64,000 bases of DNA from Rhizobium sp. Root1203 (GCF_001424945.1 NZ_LMCW01000008.1:65855-129854), one strand, 5' to 3'. Positions 17,670 through 28,051 are shown, counted from the first letter of the stretch. The notes: generated by a model not told the origin, from the sequence alone. Numbers and translations: made by a program.

Positions 17670-19799
17670 ATGTCATTTCACCAAAGAAAGCTCGGGCTGC
17701 TATCGACCATCGCTGTCATCGGAACGGGATTTGCAATTGCTGCCAATGCACAAACGGTGAGCACCGGTGCGACCGAGGGCAAGGCAAGCGAGAACGGGAC
17801 AACGCTGGCGCCGATCGTCGTGGAAGGCACGGACCAAGGTGTCCGCAACGTCGTAGAAACCGACGGCTACGTGCCGAAATCCGGTCGCACCGTAACCAAA
17901 ACCAACACCCCAATCGCACAGACCGCCCAGTCCGTGTCGGTGATCAGCCGCAGACAGTTGGATGATCGCCAGCCGCAGAATGTCGGCGAGGCGCTGAGCT
18001 ATACGCCGGGGGTGCGCGCCGGCCAATATGGCTCAGAACCGCGCTACGACGCCTTTAAGATCCGTGGCATTGACCTTACCTATACTGGCATCTTCCGTGA
18101 TGGCCTCCGCCAGATCAGCAGCCCCAACGGGCTGTTCCGTATCGAAACCTACGGCGTCGAAGCGCTGACGGTGCTTCGGGGACCGGCAGCTTCGCTCTAC
18201 GGCGCCAGCAGCTCCGGCGGCATCGTCGACATCATCTCCAAGCGGCCGACAGAGGAGACGCTTCGCGAGGTCGAATTTTACGGCTCCTACGGCCGCGTTC
18301 AGGGCGCGTTCGACCTTTCCGGTCCAGTGACCGACGACAATGTCCTTCTCTATCGCCTGACCGGTTTGGCCCGCGACGCGCGCAATGAGATCGAGGCCGT
18401 CAAGGACGATCGCATCATGATCGCGCCGGCGCTGACATGGCAGCCCGACGACGGTACACATTTCACCGTTCTCGGCGAATACATGGATTCGACCACCGGC
18501 GGCACTTGGGGCTACATCAACAACTACGGGCCGGGCGGAACATCGATCGGTGCGACGCCGGTCTATGGCGGCGATGCTCGCTTCAACGATTTCACGCAGA
18601 AGCAGTGGCGCATCGGCTACGAACTGGACCACGATCTCGGCGAAGGTGTAACGCTGCATCACAAGCTGCGCTATTCGAACCTCTCGAACCGCCAGGAATG
18701 GGTGTTCCAAGACTTTCCGGGTATCGGTTACGAGGACAACCAGGGTGTCGCTACTGACACCTATCTCGAAAGCGAGTTCCAGACAGGCGCCGCTCAGCAC
18801 AAGCTGATCGCGGGCGTCGACTACAGCTTCATGGAATATGACGCCCGCCAAGGCAGCGGTCCGGATCTCTTCACGGACAGCTACACCTACGTGCCCGAGA
18901 TCACCTACTACGAAAAGCAGCGACAGAACACGATCGGCGTTTATGTGCAGGACCAGATCGAGATCGACGCCTGGCGTATTTCCGCTGGCCTGCGTCATGA
19001 CTGGCATACGAGCACCTACACGCCGGGCGGGGTCGACTACGCCCGCACCGACAGCGAAACCACCGGGCGCGCTTCAATCGGTTACGTGACGCCGTGGAGC
19101 ATCATGCCGTATGTGAGCTACGGCACGTCCTACGTGGCCAATCCCGGTGTGGTTATCGTGTCGGGCGGCGGCACGCACCAGGCCGATCCGACGCTCGGGC
19201 GGCAGTACGAAATCGGCATGAAGTATGAGATCCCCAACCAGAACATCCTGCTTTCGGCCGCATTCTACAACATCGACCAGGAAAACGCCTCGGTCTACGA
19301 GACCTCCTCGGGGATCAACCTGCTCAGGCAGCTGGACCTGCGCTCGCGCGGTGTCGAATTCGAGGCGACCGCATCGCTCGACAACGGCCTCAGCTTCACC
19401 GGCGGATATTCGTACAACGATGTGAAGATCACCAAGCTCACGCCCGAGACGGTCGGAAACCAGCTGAATTCGTCGCCCTATCACATGTTCTCGCTCTGGG
19501 CGGACTACCAAGTGCAGAGCGGCGCCCTGGAAGGGTTAGGCCTTGGCGCAGGCGTACGCTACGTCGGCTCAAGTTTCGGCGACAATCAACACACGCCCGT
19601 TCTTAGCAACGGTGCCCGCACCTTCGTCGATGCCGCGATCCGCTATGATCTGGAGAACATCAATCCGGCCATGAAGGGCGTGCGGTTGCAGGTCAACGCC
19701 ACCAACCTTCTCAACGAAGTCAACCAGGTCTGCACCACGGGCTTCTGCTACTATGACGAAGGCCGGAAGGTGGTAGCCACCGTGCGGTATCGTTTCTGA
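17670..19799 (+). CDS. TonB-dependent siderophore receptor
   Basis: An outer-membrane ferric-siderophore receptor of 709 residues. The signal peptide is [20 protein letters not shown] to about residue 28 (ANAQ). The plug domain shows [34 protein letters not shown] and [20 protein letters not shown]. The beta-barrel ends VVATVRYRF with a C-terminal Phe, needed for outer-membrane insertion. The ATG at 17670 follows AGGGGA by about seven bases and gives a proper signal peptide; the frame itself is open from 17556. The stop overlaps the ATG of the RhtX-like importer, so the two are coupled. Expression is probably iron-regulated through the upstream inverted repeat. Confidence 0.93.
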   Translation: MSFHQRKLGLLSTIAVIGTGFAIAANAQTVSTGATEGKASENGTTLAPIVVEGTDQGVRNVVETDGYVPKSGRTVTKTNTPIAQTAQSVSVISRRQLDDRQPQNVGEALSYTPGVRAGQYGSEPRYDAFKIRGIDLTYTGIFRDGLRQISSPNGLFRIETYGVEALTVLRGPAASLYGASSSGGIVDIISKRPTEETLREVEFYGSYGRVQGAFDLSGPVTDDNVLLYRLTGLARDARNEIEAVKDDRIMIAPALTWQPDDGTHFTVLGEYMDSTTGGTWGYINNYGPGGTSIGATPVYGGDARFNDFTQKQWRIGYELDHDLGEGVTLHHKLRYSNLSNRQEWVFQDFPGIGYEDNQGVATDTYLESEFQTGAAQHKLIAGVDYSFMEYDARQGSGPDLFTDSYTYVPEITYYEKQRQNTIGVYVQDQIEIDAWRISAGLRHDWHTSTYTPGGVDYARTDSETTGRASIGYVTPWSIMPYVSYGTSYVANPGVVIVSGGGTHQADPTLGRQYEIGMKYEIPNQNILLSAAFYNIDQENASVYETSSGINLLRQLDLRSRGVEFEATASLDNGLSFTGGYSYNDVKITKLTPETVGNQLNSSPYHMFSLWADYQVQSGALEGLGLGAGVRYVGSSFGDNQHTPVLSNGARTFVDAAIRYDLENINPAMKGVRLQVNATNLLNEVNQVCTTGFCYYDEGRKVVATVRYRF

Positions 19800-21019
19800 T
19801 GAGTTCGGTCGAAGCCACTTCTCCCCTCCCCTCGCCGGTCGCAGTCTTCCTCGCGATCGGTGGCGTCTACATCGCGCAGAGCGTCATCGGCGGGCTGACC
19901 ATGCTCGGTCTGCCGGCAGTGCTGCGGGCGCAGGGATTGCCGCTGGACCAAATCGGGCTCCTCTATCTGACCGTGATGCCATGGGCCCTCAAATTTTTGT
20001 GGTCGCCACAGATCGAGCGATTCCGCTTGCCGATGTTCGGCCGGAATCGTTCGAACATCATCGTGCTCAGCGGCAACCTTCTTTGCGCCTGTGGGATCGT
20101 GCTGACCGGCATCCTGCAACCGACGGTGCTACTGCCCGTGATTGTCTGCCTGGCGCTCGTCGCCTTCGTTGCCGCCACGGTCGACATCGCCTGCGACGGC
20201 TATGCTGTCGAGACGCTGGCAAAACAGCACCACGGCTGGGGCAACGCCGCGCAGGTCGGCGGCTCTTATCTCGGCTCTGCGATCGGCGGAGGGCTCTTCC
20301 TCGTGCTTGTCGACAAGATCGGGTGGAACTACGGCTGCTTCATCATGGCCGCCCTGATTATCGCGCTCGGCTTGCCGTTTTCCTTGGGCCCGGCAGCAAG
20401 GGTCGATGAGGTGGAGCGAAGCCACACGCCCTCGCTCGCCGCTGCCATCAAACGCCCGGAAATCAAGCGCGGCCTGCTCACGACCGCCCTCTTCGTCGCC
20501 GGACAAAAATGGGGGCTCGGCATGCTCGGCCCCTTCCTGATCGACAAGGGTTTCGACCTTGCGACCATCGGCGCCCTGAATGGCGCGGGAAGCATGTTCA
20601 TCGGGCTCGGCGGTGCGCTCCTCGGCGGCGGCCTGGTCCGGCTTTTCGGCGTCCGCACGGTTCTCGTGGGCGCATTGGTGGCGCAGGCCTTCCTGCTTCT
20701 CTGCCTCGCCTATGTCGGTCTCGGCGGCTCGATACCAGCCTCTGCTGTATTCGCGATTGCCATCGCCAGCTCATCGGGCGTGATGTCGATCGGCTTCGTT
20801 GCGCTCTATGCGCAGTTCATGGACTGGTCGAATCCGAAGCAGGCGGGCGTCGACTTCACCGTTTTCCAGTGCATGGACGGCATCGTCAGCATCATTGGCG
20901 GCATCGGCGCGGGCTGGATCGCCGAACGGATGGGCTACGTCACCATCTTCGGCGGCGCGAGCGTAATCTGCCTTGCCGTCGTCCCCCCTATCATCTTTGT
21001 TCTCAGGAAAGACCGGTGA
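19799..21019 (+). CDS. RhtX/FptX-family siderophore importer
   Basis: An MFS-type inner-membrane permease of 406 residues with about 12 helices. It matches the RhtX/FptX group, which imports rhizobactin 1021 or pyochelin as a single polypeptide. Recognisable parts are [49 protein letters not shown] and [18 protein letters not shown]. It lies between the receptor and the siderophore-interacting protein, overlapping both, so the three genes form one import-and-release unit. No siderophore biosynthesis gene is in this window, so uptake of siderophores made by others is plausible. Confidence 0.88.
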   Translation: MSSVEATSPLPSPVAVFLAIGGVYIAQSVIGGLTMLGLPAVLRAQGLPLDQIGLLYLTVMPWALKFLWSPQIERFRLPMFGRNRSNIIVLSGNLLCACGIVLTGILQPTVLLPVIVCLALVAFVAATVDIACDGYAVETLAKQHHGWGNAAQVGGSYLGSAIGGGLFLVLVDKIGWNYGCFIMAALIIALGLPFSLGPAARVDEVERSHTPSLAAAIKRPEIKRGLLTTALFVAGQKWGLGMLGPFLIDKGFDLATIGALNGAGSMFIGLGGALLGGGLVRLFGVRTVLVGALVAQAFLLLCLAYVGLGGSIPASAVFAIAIASSSGVMSIGFVALYAQFMDWSNPKQAGVDFTVFQCMDGIVSIIGGIGAGWIAERMGYVTIFGGASVICLAVVPPIIFVLRKDR

Positions 21020-22059
21020 AATCCTTCTCGACCCTATCGAACTGTAATGCCGCAGGGATTGTGGACGGCTTCTTCGATGCCTTCCAGGAGCATGTAAGCA
21101 TACGGCGAGACGGCGACATATGCTTTCTCCCGTTGCGCTACGGTCTGGCCACGCTGACCGCGACGGGCGACCGGATCGAGTTCAGCGCCGAGGCGGACGA
21201 CGACATTCGGCTCTCCTACGTGAAGATGGCCGTGGCCGAGCACCTTGCCGCCCACCCGCTGACCAGCACGGAGAAAATCGAATGGACCGGCGCACTAGAC
21301 GCGGCGCCGCCTTTCTTTCAAACCATCGAGGTCGTCTCCTCTCGCATGGTCACGCCGCACATGAAGCGCATCACTTTCCGCAGCGACAGTTTCGGCAGCT
21401 ATGCCGCCGGAGGCATTCATGTCCGGCTGATCTTCCCGCCCACGGGCCGCCAACCGGTCTGGCCGTCGCTCGGCGCGGACGGACGAATCCAATGGCCGTC
21501 GGGGGCGGATGCTCTGGCGGCAAGGGTCTATACCATCCGCTCCATCGACTTGGAGGCAAACGAGATCGAGATCGATTTCGTCCTGCACGACCACATGGAC
21601 GGCGTCGTCGCCCCGGGTGCCGACTTTGGCGCCAGCGCGGTTCCCGGCCAGGTCGTTGGCATCTTCGCGCCAGGAGGCGACGAAATTCCGAAAGCACCGT
21701 CCCTGCTGCTCTTTGCCGACGAAACCGGCCTCCCGGCCATGGCGCGCATTCTCGAAGAGCAGCCCGCGACGTCCCGGGTATTGGCATTCGCCGAGGTCGA
21801 CAGCCCGCACGACCACTACGATTTCCCGAGCGCTCCCAATATCGAGCTTACCTATCTCTACCGCCATGGCCGAAAGCCCGGCACAGTCGGCCTGTTGCCC
21901 GAGGCGATGAGACAGCTCACGACACCTTGCCAAGTCAGCACCTATTTATGGGCGGGCTGCGCGTTCGACGACTACATGGAAATCCGCCGGGTGGCCCGAA
22001 AAGACTGGCAGCTCGCGCGCGAAAACCACAGCGTCGTGGCCTATTGGCGAAACCAATGA
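21016..22059 (+). CDS. siderophore-interacting protein (DUF2218 plus ViuB-like ferric reductase)
   Basis: A protein of 347 residues. Residues of about 10-90 resemble DUF2218 ([40 protein letters not shown]). The rest is a SIP/ViuB-type FAD and NAD(P)H ferric-siderophore reductase: [45 protein letters not shown] and [10 protein letters not shown]. It probably reduces Fe(III) on the imported siderophore to release iron in the cytoplasm. GTG 21016 overlaps the importer stop and is preceded by AGGAAAG. The frame is open far upstream, but that part is a shadow of the importer gene. Confidence 0.9.
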   Translation: MKSFSTLSNCNAAGIVDGFFDAFQEHVSIRRDGDICFLPLRYGLATLTATGDRIEFSAEADDDIRLSYVKMAVAEHLAAHPLTSTEKIEWTGALDAAPPFFQTIEVVSSRMVTPHMKRITFRSDSFGSYAAGGIHVRLIFPPTGRQPVWPSLGADGRIQWPSGADALAARVYTIRSIDLEANEIEIDFVLHDHMDGVVAPGADFGASAVPGQVVGIFAPGGDEIPKAPSLLLFADETGLPAMARILEEQPATSRVLAFAEVDSPHDHYDFPSAPNIELTYLYRHGRKPGTVGLLPEAMRQLTTPCQVSTYLWAGCAFDDYMEIRRVARKDWQLARENHSVVAYWRNQ

Positions 22060-22278
22060 CGTAGTGTGCTGCATAGCCCTGCGTCGACGGAGAAGTGTGA
22101 CGTCCGAGTTTCATGCCAGCACTTTGGCGTCTTACTGGCGGGGACCCGAATTTGCGCGAAAACGCGCGAGAAAATGCTAGCGACAAATCTGCCGCGGCCA
22201 TTGTCGGCTTCGGCAGTGCAACCAAAGACCCGACATTGGCGCTCGTCCGCAGCAATCAGGTTGCCTCGTGACCTTGGA

Positions 22279-23397
22279 TCAAGTCAGCGCAATGCGACTT
22301 CCGCTTTCGGCAGCTTTCTCGATCGCGGCAATAATGCGATGGAGTGCGACCGCATCCTCGAAGCTTGGCGCCGTGCGGGTGCCGAGCCGCAGGTCGCTCG
22401 CCATTCTGGCATAGAGTCGTGCGACGTTCCCCGGTTCGACATCCTTCGGCCAGCCAGTGAGGTATGAGGCCGGGACCTCCAGCGGTCGGAACATCTTCTC
22501 CTCGCCCCGCCCACCCATCAGGGAAAGCTGCACCATCTGCGTGTGGCCAGAGGAACCCGAGACCCGAATGTCGCCTTCGGTGCCGTGGATTTCCCAGCAC
22601 AACCCGTCATCGTCACGCGGCGTGCCACCGCGGTAGTGGATGGAGACGGGTACGCCGCTCTCCAGGGTTCCGCTGACCAATACCTGGTCCGGCGAGGAAA
22701 CGGGCAACATTTCGCCCGTATCGACAGCAAGTGTCGTAGACCGTCGCGTTGCCAGGATCGCAGAGATTTCCGCGACCTCCCCCAGTACATCTCTGACCGC
22801 CGCCAGTGTGTGGCCCACCGGGATGGTCAGGAGGTTGGCACCATTGGCGCGATCCAGCAAATAGCCGTAGGTCTTCTTGTCGGGGATGCTGGCTGCACCC
22901 AGAGCAGCGCCACCTCGCGCGACCAAAGTCGTCGACAACACCTCGCCAACAAATCCGTCGGCGATCAGATGTTTCAAGTATTCGATCTCCGGAGCGACGC
23001 GCGCCTGGGTTCCGACGACACCCAGAACCCCTTTGGCTCGAGCGGATGCGGCCATCTCCTGGGCCTCGACCAAGCCGTTACCGAGCGGCCATTCGCAGTA
23101 GACATGCTTGCCCGCTTCGATTGCCGCTTTCACGATCTCAAAGTGAGGAGGCACCTTGACTGTGACGGTGACAATGTCGATCTCCGGCGTCGCGATTAGC
23201 TCGGCAACATCTGCAAAAGCCCTGGGCAGTCCATATGCGGCGGCGGCTGCTTCGCCGCTGGCCTTGCTCGTGTTGGCGACGCCAACGATTTCGAAACTCT
23301 CGGAGAGAGCGCGCAACGCAGGAATATGGGCTCGTGCGGCCCAGCTTCTGCCTGGCTGCAGGCCAATGATACCAATCTTGAAGCGATGTCCGGGCAT
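22279..23397 (-). CDS. Gfo/Idh/MocA-family oxidoreductase
   Basis: An NAD(P)-dependent dehydrogenase of 372 residues. The N-terminal Rossmann fold begins FKIGIIGLQPGRSWAARAHI, and VYCEWPLGNGLVEAQEMAAS carries EWP in place of the usual EKP; this variant is common in Gal80/galactose-1-dehydrogenase-like members. The C-terminal sheet domain includes SIHYRGGTP and WEIHGTEGDIRVSG. Such enzymes oxidise or reduce sugars, inositols or related compounds. It is divergent from a LysR gene 117 bases away, its likely regulator. Substrate not assignable. Confidence 0.88.
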   Translation of the reverse strand: MPGHRFKIGIIGLQPGRSWAARAHIPALRALSESFEIVGVANTSKASGEAAAAAYGLPRAFADVAELIATPEIDIVTVTVKVPPHFEIVKAAIEAGKHVYCEWPLGNGLVEAQEMAASARAKGVLGVVGTQARVAPEIEYLKHLIADGFVGEVLSTTLVARGGAALGAASIPDKKTYGYLLDRANGANLLTIPVGHTLAAVRDVLGEVAEISAILATRRSTTLAVDTGEMLPVSSPDQVLVSGTLESGVPVSIHYRGGTPRDDDGLCWEIHGTEGDIRVSGSSGHTQMVQLSLMGGRGEEKMFRPLEVPASYLTGWPKDVEPGNVARLYARMASDLRLGTRTAPSFEDAVALHRIIAAIEKAAESGSRIALT

Positions 23398-23514
23398 AAT
23401 GTTCTATTCTCCTGTGCACAGAGCCGGTTCTGCCGCTTAAAATAGGCCGATGTGCTCTGTGCGGAAATTCGGTAAACATGCAAGTGATCCTTGAAATTTC
23501 GCACAGGTGGCAAG

Positions 23515-24384
23515 ATGGTCAATTGGGAAGATGTCCGGCATTTCCTGGCTGTGGCACAGAGTGGAACGCTCTCCGGCGCTGCCCGCAGCCTCAAAGTGGA
23601 TCACGCGACAGTCAGCCGGCGGCTTGCCGCTCTGGAGGCTGCGCTGAATGTCCGCCTCGTCGATCGCCTGCCGCGGTCCTGCCGCCTCACGGCGATGGGA
23701 AGACAGGTGTTCGAGCGTGCCATGGAGATGGATGCTGGTGCTCATGGCATTGCGCGATTGGCTAAAGCCGGACATGCTCCGCTTGCCGGACGCATCATGC
23801 TGAGCGTCCCGCCCGTTCTCGTCACGCATCTACTGGCCGACCATCTACCGCGCTTCAGAATGGAATATCCGGACATCCGGCTTTCGCTCTCGGCACATGG
23901 CCAGCGCGTTTCACTCAGCCGCCGCGAAGCTGATGTCGCCGTACGGTTTGTGCAGCCTGATGAGGCAAGCAGCGTAGCACGGAAAATTGGGAGGATGGAC
24001 TTCGGCCTCTATGCGCATCGCTCTTATGCCCATTTGTCTACGCCCGAACGCTGGGAGTTCATTGCCTGGGATCAGACCTATGCTGACATGCCAGCGCAAT
24101 CGTGGTTGCTCGGCATTGCCGGTGACCGCCCTGTGGCTTGCGAATTGACACATTCAAGCGAGCACCTGATCGCGGTGCGGGCTGGCGTGGGCGTGGGCGG
24201 CTTGCCCCACTTTATCGGGAAGCGGGACCGTGAACTCGTGGCGATTGGCGAGGACATTCCACCTTTTGCGCGCGACATCTGGCTCATCGTTCACCGCGAT
24301 TTACGCAAAGCGCCAGCGGTGCGTGCTGTGATGGACTTCGTTGCTGCCACCATTTCCCAGGATCAAGATTTGTCCCGGCGATGA
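23515..24384 (+). CDS. LysR-family transcriptional regulator
   Basis: A LysR protein of 289 residues. The N-terminal winged helix is NWEDVRHFLAVAQSGTLSGA, then ARSLKVDHATVSRRLAALEA. The effector domain contains PDIRLSLSAHGQRVSLSRRE and ADVAVRF, typical of the subgroup with an HFI-like end (GVGVGGLPHFIG). The ATG at 23515 is chosen to match the family start MVNWEDV; the frame opens 24 bases earlier. It is divergent from the Gfo/Idh gene and probably controls it and itself from the shared 117-base spacer. Confidence 0.9.
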   Translation: MVNWEDVRHFLAVAQSGTLSGAARSLKVDHATVSRRLAALEAALNVRLVDRLPRSCRLTAMGRQVFERAMEMDAGAHGIARLAKAGHAPLAGRIMLSVPPVLVTHLLADHLPRFRMEYPDIRLSLSAHGQRVSLSRREADVAVRFVQPDEASSVARKIGRMDFGLYAHRSYAHLSTPERWEFIAWDQTYADMPAQSWLLGIAGDRPVACELTHSSEHLIAVRAGVGVGGLPHFIGKRDRELVAIGEDIPPFARDIWLIVHRDLRKAPAVRAVMDFVAATISQDQDLSRR

Positions 24385-24581
24385 CAGTCTCCCGAGCACA
24401 CACTTTGAAATGCCATCGCGGTCGGCTTCGTCACAGACAAGGCTGAGCCGACGGAGGCCAGACCGCATGATCTACACGTTCCGCTCCACAACTCCCAACT
24501 GCAAGAAATTGAGTTTAAGGTCCGTTTCCTTGTCGGCAGCACTTCCTGGCGGGCGTTAGTCGACCCGCCAGATAGCAGTCG

Positions 24582-25730
24582 TCAGGCATTGGTGTCGACC
24601 AGTTCCATCTGCATGTCGTTCATACGGCCACCGTGAATGGCAATCTTGGCCAGCGCAGTCTCGATCTCCTGGAGGTCGGCTGCGCACAGCTGGACACGCA
24701 GGGCACCCAAATTCTCAGTGAGGTGATCGGCATTGCGTGTGCCCGGGATCGGAACGATGAACGGCTTCTGGGCCAGTAACCACGCGAGCGCGATCTGCGT
24801 GGGCGTTGCGCCCTTCTTGATGGCGAACTGTTTCAGGAAATCGACGATCGGCATGTTGGCCGCTAGGTTCTCGGGGCTGAAACGCTCGAAGCTAGTGCGG
24901 ATATCGGTCTTCGGATTGAGCTTAGTCTTTCCGTCCATCTTACCCGTCAGGTAACCCATGCCGACCGGTCCCCAAGGAACGAAGCCGATGCCGAGTTCTT
25001 CGCAGGCGGCCAGGACACCGTTCTTTTCCGGATCCCTTTCCATCATCGAGTATTCCGTCTGAATGGCGGCGAGCGCCTGCACGGCATGTGCCTTGCGGAT
25101 CGTCTCGGCGCTTGGTTCGGACAGACCGAAATGGAGGACCTTGCCCTGCTGAATGAGTTCCTTGACGGTGCCCGCCACGTCCTCAATGGGGACGTTCGTG
25201 TCGACACGGTGCTGGTACAGGAGATCGATGCGATCGGTACGAAGACGCTTGAGAGATGCCTCGACGACACGCTTGATACGTTCGGGGCGGCTGTCGAGAC
25301 CGATGGTGCCGTCAATGGCGAAACCGAACTTGGTGGCGATCTTCACTTCGTTGCGGATCGACTGGAGAGCCTCGCCAACGAGTTCTTCGCTCGTGTAAGG
25401 CCCGTAGACTTCCGCGGTGTCAAAGAAGGTCACGCCATTCTCATGCGCCTGCCGGAGCGTCCCGATACCCTGGGCCTTGTCGGCTGCGGGGCCATAGTTG
25501 GCGCTGATGCTCATCGCACCGGCGCCGAGTTCCGAAACCTCCAGGGTTCCGAGCTTGCGCGTTTTCATGATGGATCCTGTCTGCTGTGTTGCGGCGGTAG
25601 CTGGGGTCGACGACGTAGCCCACGCCATCGATGCGAGCGGAACTGCTGCGCCGGACATCGCCGATCGTAGAAGGAAATCCCGTCGGCCGATGCCTGAGGG
25701 GTCAACTTCGTGTCTGCTGTCCTCGTCCAT
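24582..25730 (-). CDS. aldo/keto reductase with Tat-type signal
   Basis: A protein of 382 residues. From about residue 55 it is a normal aldo/keto reductase barrel with the catalytic tetrad: Asp and Tyr in FFDTAEVYGPYTSEE, Lys in KIATKFGF and His in LLYQHRVDTN. NADPH-binding parts are PIPGTRNADHL and a Ser/Thr-rich loop. It carries about 50 extra N-terminal residues with a twin-arginine motif (GRRDFLLRSAMSGAAVPLAS) and an Ala-rich region, suggesting export or a former signal. Starting at the internal MKTRKLG would give a cytoplasmic enzyme. A LysR gene lies upstream on the same strand. Confidence 0.88.
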   Translation of the reverse strand: MDEDSRHEVDPSGIGRRDFLLRSAMSGAAVPLASMAWATSSTPATAATQQTGSIMKTRKLGTLEVSELGAGAMSISANYGPAADKAQGIGTLRQAHENGVTFFDTAEVYGPYTSEELVGEALQSIRNEVKIATKFGFAIDGTIGLDSRPERIKRVVEASLKRLRTDRIDLLYQHRVDTNVPIEDVAGTVKELIQQGKVLHFGLSEPSAETIRKAHAVQALAAIQTEYSMMERDPEKNGVLAACEELGIGFVPWGPVGMGYLTGKMDGKTKLNPKTDIRTSFERFSPENLAANMPIVDFLKQFAIKKGATPTQIALAWLLAQKPFIVPIPGTRNADHLTENLGALRVQLCAADLQEIETALAKIAIHGGRMNDMQMELVDTNA

Positions 25731-25894
25731 GGATGTCTCCTGAAATAACGTCGGCAGGTAGCCGAACCACTGCGCGGACCTCTGCGGTGCGCGTCGACAG
25801 GGACAAAGGATAGAAGGACTTAGACCATCCGATTAGGCAGCATTATCTGCATGACTTCAGAAATGGCATTTCTGAATGGTCGTTGCCAGAGGAG

Positions 25895-26788
25895 CTAATC
25901 CTTGTATCGGAGAGCTTCAACCAGGAGAGCGAACGCGGCCGTGTGCTGGCGCCTGCTCGGGTAGTAAAGATGGTATCCTGTGAACGGCTGGCACCAATCC
26001 TCCAGCACCCGGACAAGGCGGCCATCGGCAATGTGTTTCTCGACCTGGCTTTCGAAGGTGTAGGCAAGGACAATACCGTCGAGGGCAGCCTCCTCGAGCA
26101 TCTCCCCATCGTTCATGACGAGAGGACCGTTCATCCTCACCTCTATCTCCTCGCCGTCCCGTTCGAATTCCCATGCGTACAGGCCGCCGCCTGTTGTCTG
26201 GCGATAGCTGACCCCGCGATGTTCTTCGAGGTCGCGGGGTGTCTGCGGAATCTTTCGGTTCGCGAAATATGCGGGAGAACCGACCACCGCCATCCGAAGA
26301 TCGGGGCCGATCCTGACCGCCACCATGTCCTTCTGGACCTGCTCTCCGATCCGGATGCCCGCATCAAAGCGGCTGGCGACGATGTCAGTGAGACCTTCAT
26401 CGACGCTCAGTTCCACCTGGACGTCGGGATAGTTCATCAGAAAACTGGAGACGACGGGCCACAACACCGAGCGGGCCGCATGGCGGAAGGTCGTCAGGCG
26501 GATGATCCCCGTCGGCTTGTCCCGGAGCGCCGAGACTGCTGCGATCTCGCTGTCGATATGATCGAAGGCCGGGCGCAGGCTCTGAAGCATCCTTTCGCCC
26601 GCGTCGGTCAGCGAAAGGCTGCGTGTGGTGCGGGAGATCAGCCGAACGCCAAGGCGCTGCTCCAGCATTCTGACGGAGTAGCTAAGGGCTGACTGTGACA
26701 GTCCAAGCTTCGCGGCGGCGCGTGTGAAGCTGCCTGCCTCGGCCACGGCTATGAAGGCTGCGAGATCGCTGAAATCGCCGTGTCGCAT
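25895..26788 (-). CDS. LysR-family transcriptional regulator
   Basis: A LysR protein of 297 residues: HGDFSDLAAFIAVAEAGSFT, RAAAKLGLSQSALSYSVRML, then an effector domain with DVQVELSVDEGLTDIVASRF and DAGIRIGE, ending in GYHLYYPSRRQHTAAFALLV. This C-terminus places it in the large DsdC/YafC-like group. It is divergent from the Old Yellow Enzyme gene (105-base spacer with a perfect inverted repeat) and lies upstream of the aldo/keto reductase gene, so it probably controls one or both. Confidence 0.92.
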   Translation of the reverse strand: MRHGDFSDLAAFIAVAEAGSFTRAAAKLGLSQSALSYSVRMLEQRLGVRLISRTTRSLSLTDAGERMLQSLRPAFDHIDSEIAAVSALRDKPTGIIRLTTFRHAARSVLWPVVSSFLMNYPDVQVELSVDEGLTDIVASRFDAGIRIGEQVQKDMVAVRIGPDLRMAVVGSPAYFANRKIPQTPRDLEEHRGVSYRQTTGGGLYAWEFERDGEEIEVRMNGPLVMNDGEMLEEAALDGIVLAYTFESQVEKHIADGRLVRVLEDWCQPFTGYHLYYPSRRQHTAAFALLVEALRYKD

Positions 26789-26855
26789 TTATCTGCCTCA
26801 TTTCTAACTTCATGCAGATTATAGCGTCTAATCGCCGAGTGTCGCGTGCGTTATC

Positions 26856-26876
26856 TGTTGAGATAGAAACTCAACA
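26856..26876. promoter_or_regulatory. inverted repeat in the LysR / Old Yellow Enzyme spacer
   Basis: TGTTGAG and CTCAACA form a perfect 7-bp inverted repeat with a 7-base centre, ending 17 bases before the oxidoreductase ATG. It is positioned as an operator, or as a leader hairpin, in the divergent promoter region. The LysR protein is the obvious candidate binder. Confidence 0.45.
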
Positions 26877-26893
26877 TCTCGAAAGACCGAAGC

Positions 26894-28051
26894 ATGACCG
26901 CGACACCACAACTCTTCGAACAGTTCACATTTGCCAATGGCATCACGCTCCACAACCGCGTCATCATGGCTCCCATGACCACGTGGTCGGCCAATGACGA
27001 CGGAACCGTTTCAGACGAGGAGGTCGAATACTATCACCGCAGAGCGAACGGTGTGGGCATGGTGCTGACCGGCTGCACCCACGTCACGCCGAATGGGATC
27101 GGATTCACAGGAGAGTTTGCCTCCTGGGACGACCGCTTCGTCCCAAGCCTCCGTCGTCTTGCAGAGGCCGCGAAGAGCGGCGGAGCGCCAGCAGTCCTTC
27201 AGATCTTTCATGCCGGCAACAAGGCGGTGCCCGACCTCGTCCCCGGCGGAGAGATCGTCAGCGCCAGCTCTTTGAAGGCGCCTGCGGGTCCGTTCAACAA
27301 CGGGGAAGTCACGACGCGTGCTCTGACACCCGACGAAATCGCCGAGATCGTATCCGCGTTCGGCGAGGCGACGCGGCGCGCAATCGAGGCGGGTTTCGAT
27401 GGCATCGAGCTGCACGGCGCACATGGGTTCCTGATCCAGAACTTCTTCTCGCCGCTCTACAACCAACGTGTGGACGAATGGGGCGGATCGCTTGAGGACC
27501 GCATGCGCTTTCCACTGGCAGTTGTTCGCGAAGTGAAACAGGTCGTCGCCCGATATGCGACCCGGCCGTTCCTCCTGGGATATCGGGTCTCGGCGGAGGA
27601 AACCGAACCGGGTGGCCTGCGGATCGATGACACCTGCGAGCTCATCGACCATCTGATCGATGGTGGCATCGACTACGTCCACGTGTCCCTCCCGGACCTG
27701 CTTGGCACGAAGCCGCTGGATGGGTCCGACGAACGCACCATCGCAGGGCTCGTATCGAACCGTGTCGCGGGACGGATACCAGTCATTGCTGCCGGCCAGA
27801 TCAGAACGCCCGGACAGGCGGCGAAAGCACTCGACCTCGGCCTCTCTCTGGTCGCTGTCGGCCAAGGACTCGTCATCAATCCGGAATGGGTCGAACTGGC
27901 GAGAAAGGGTGATGCCAAGTCCATCGAAACCGGGCTGAGGACATCGTCCGTCTCAGATATCGCCCTCCCCGCCAAGCTCTGGGGTGTGATCGAAGCGACC
28001 ACCGGATGGTTCGTTGTCGAGAGCGATGACGAATTGAAGGCGACGGCATGA
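26894..28051 (+). CDS. NADH:flavin oxidoreductase (Old Yellow Enzyme family)
   Basis: An FMN-dependent ene-reductase-type barrel of 385 residues. Family marks are LHNRVIMAPMTTWSANDDGT, AVLQIFHAGNKAVPDLV, the active-site stretch FDGIELHGAHGFLIQNFFSP and LYNQRVDEWGGSLEDRMRF. The C-terminal FMN phosphate site includes IPVIAAGQIRTPGQA. Members reduce activated alkenes, nitro-esters or quinones with NAD(P)H. It is divergent from a LysR gene and lies near an aldo/keto reductase and a deaminase, fitting a small electrophile-detoxification neighbourhood. Confidence 0.92.
   Translation: MTATPQLFEQFTFANGITLHNRVIMAPMTTWSANDDGTVSDEEVEYYHRRANGVGMVLTGCTHVTPNGIGFTGEFASWDDRFVPSLRRLAEAAKSGGAPAVLQIFHAGNKAVPDLVPGGEIVSASSLKAPAGPFNNGEVTTRALTPDEIAEIVSAFGEATRRAIEAGFDGIELHGAHGFLIQNFFSPLYNQRVDEWGGSLEDRMRFPLAVVREVKQVVARYATRPFLLGYRVSAEETEPGGLRIDDTCELIDHLIDGGIDYVHVSLPDLLGTKPLDGSDERTIAGLVSNRVAGRIPVIAAGQIRTPGQAAKALDLGLSLVAVGQGLVINPEWVELARKGDAKSIETGLRTSSVSDIALPAKLWGVIEATTGWFVVESDDELKATA

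Noticed and set aside
18033..19007. Open frame of 324 codons on the minus strand
   Set aside because: Antisense to the TonB receptor gene, whose plug and barrel motifs are unmistakable.
20509..21015. Upstream 169 codons in frame with the siderophore-interacting protein
   Set aside because: This part overlaps the RhtX-like gene in another frame and is Arg-rich; the true start is the GTG at 21016 with its RBS.
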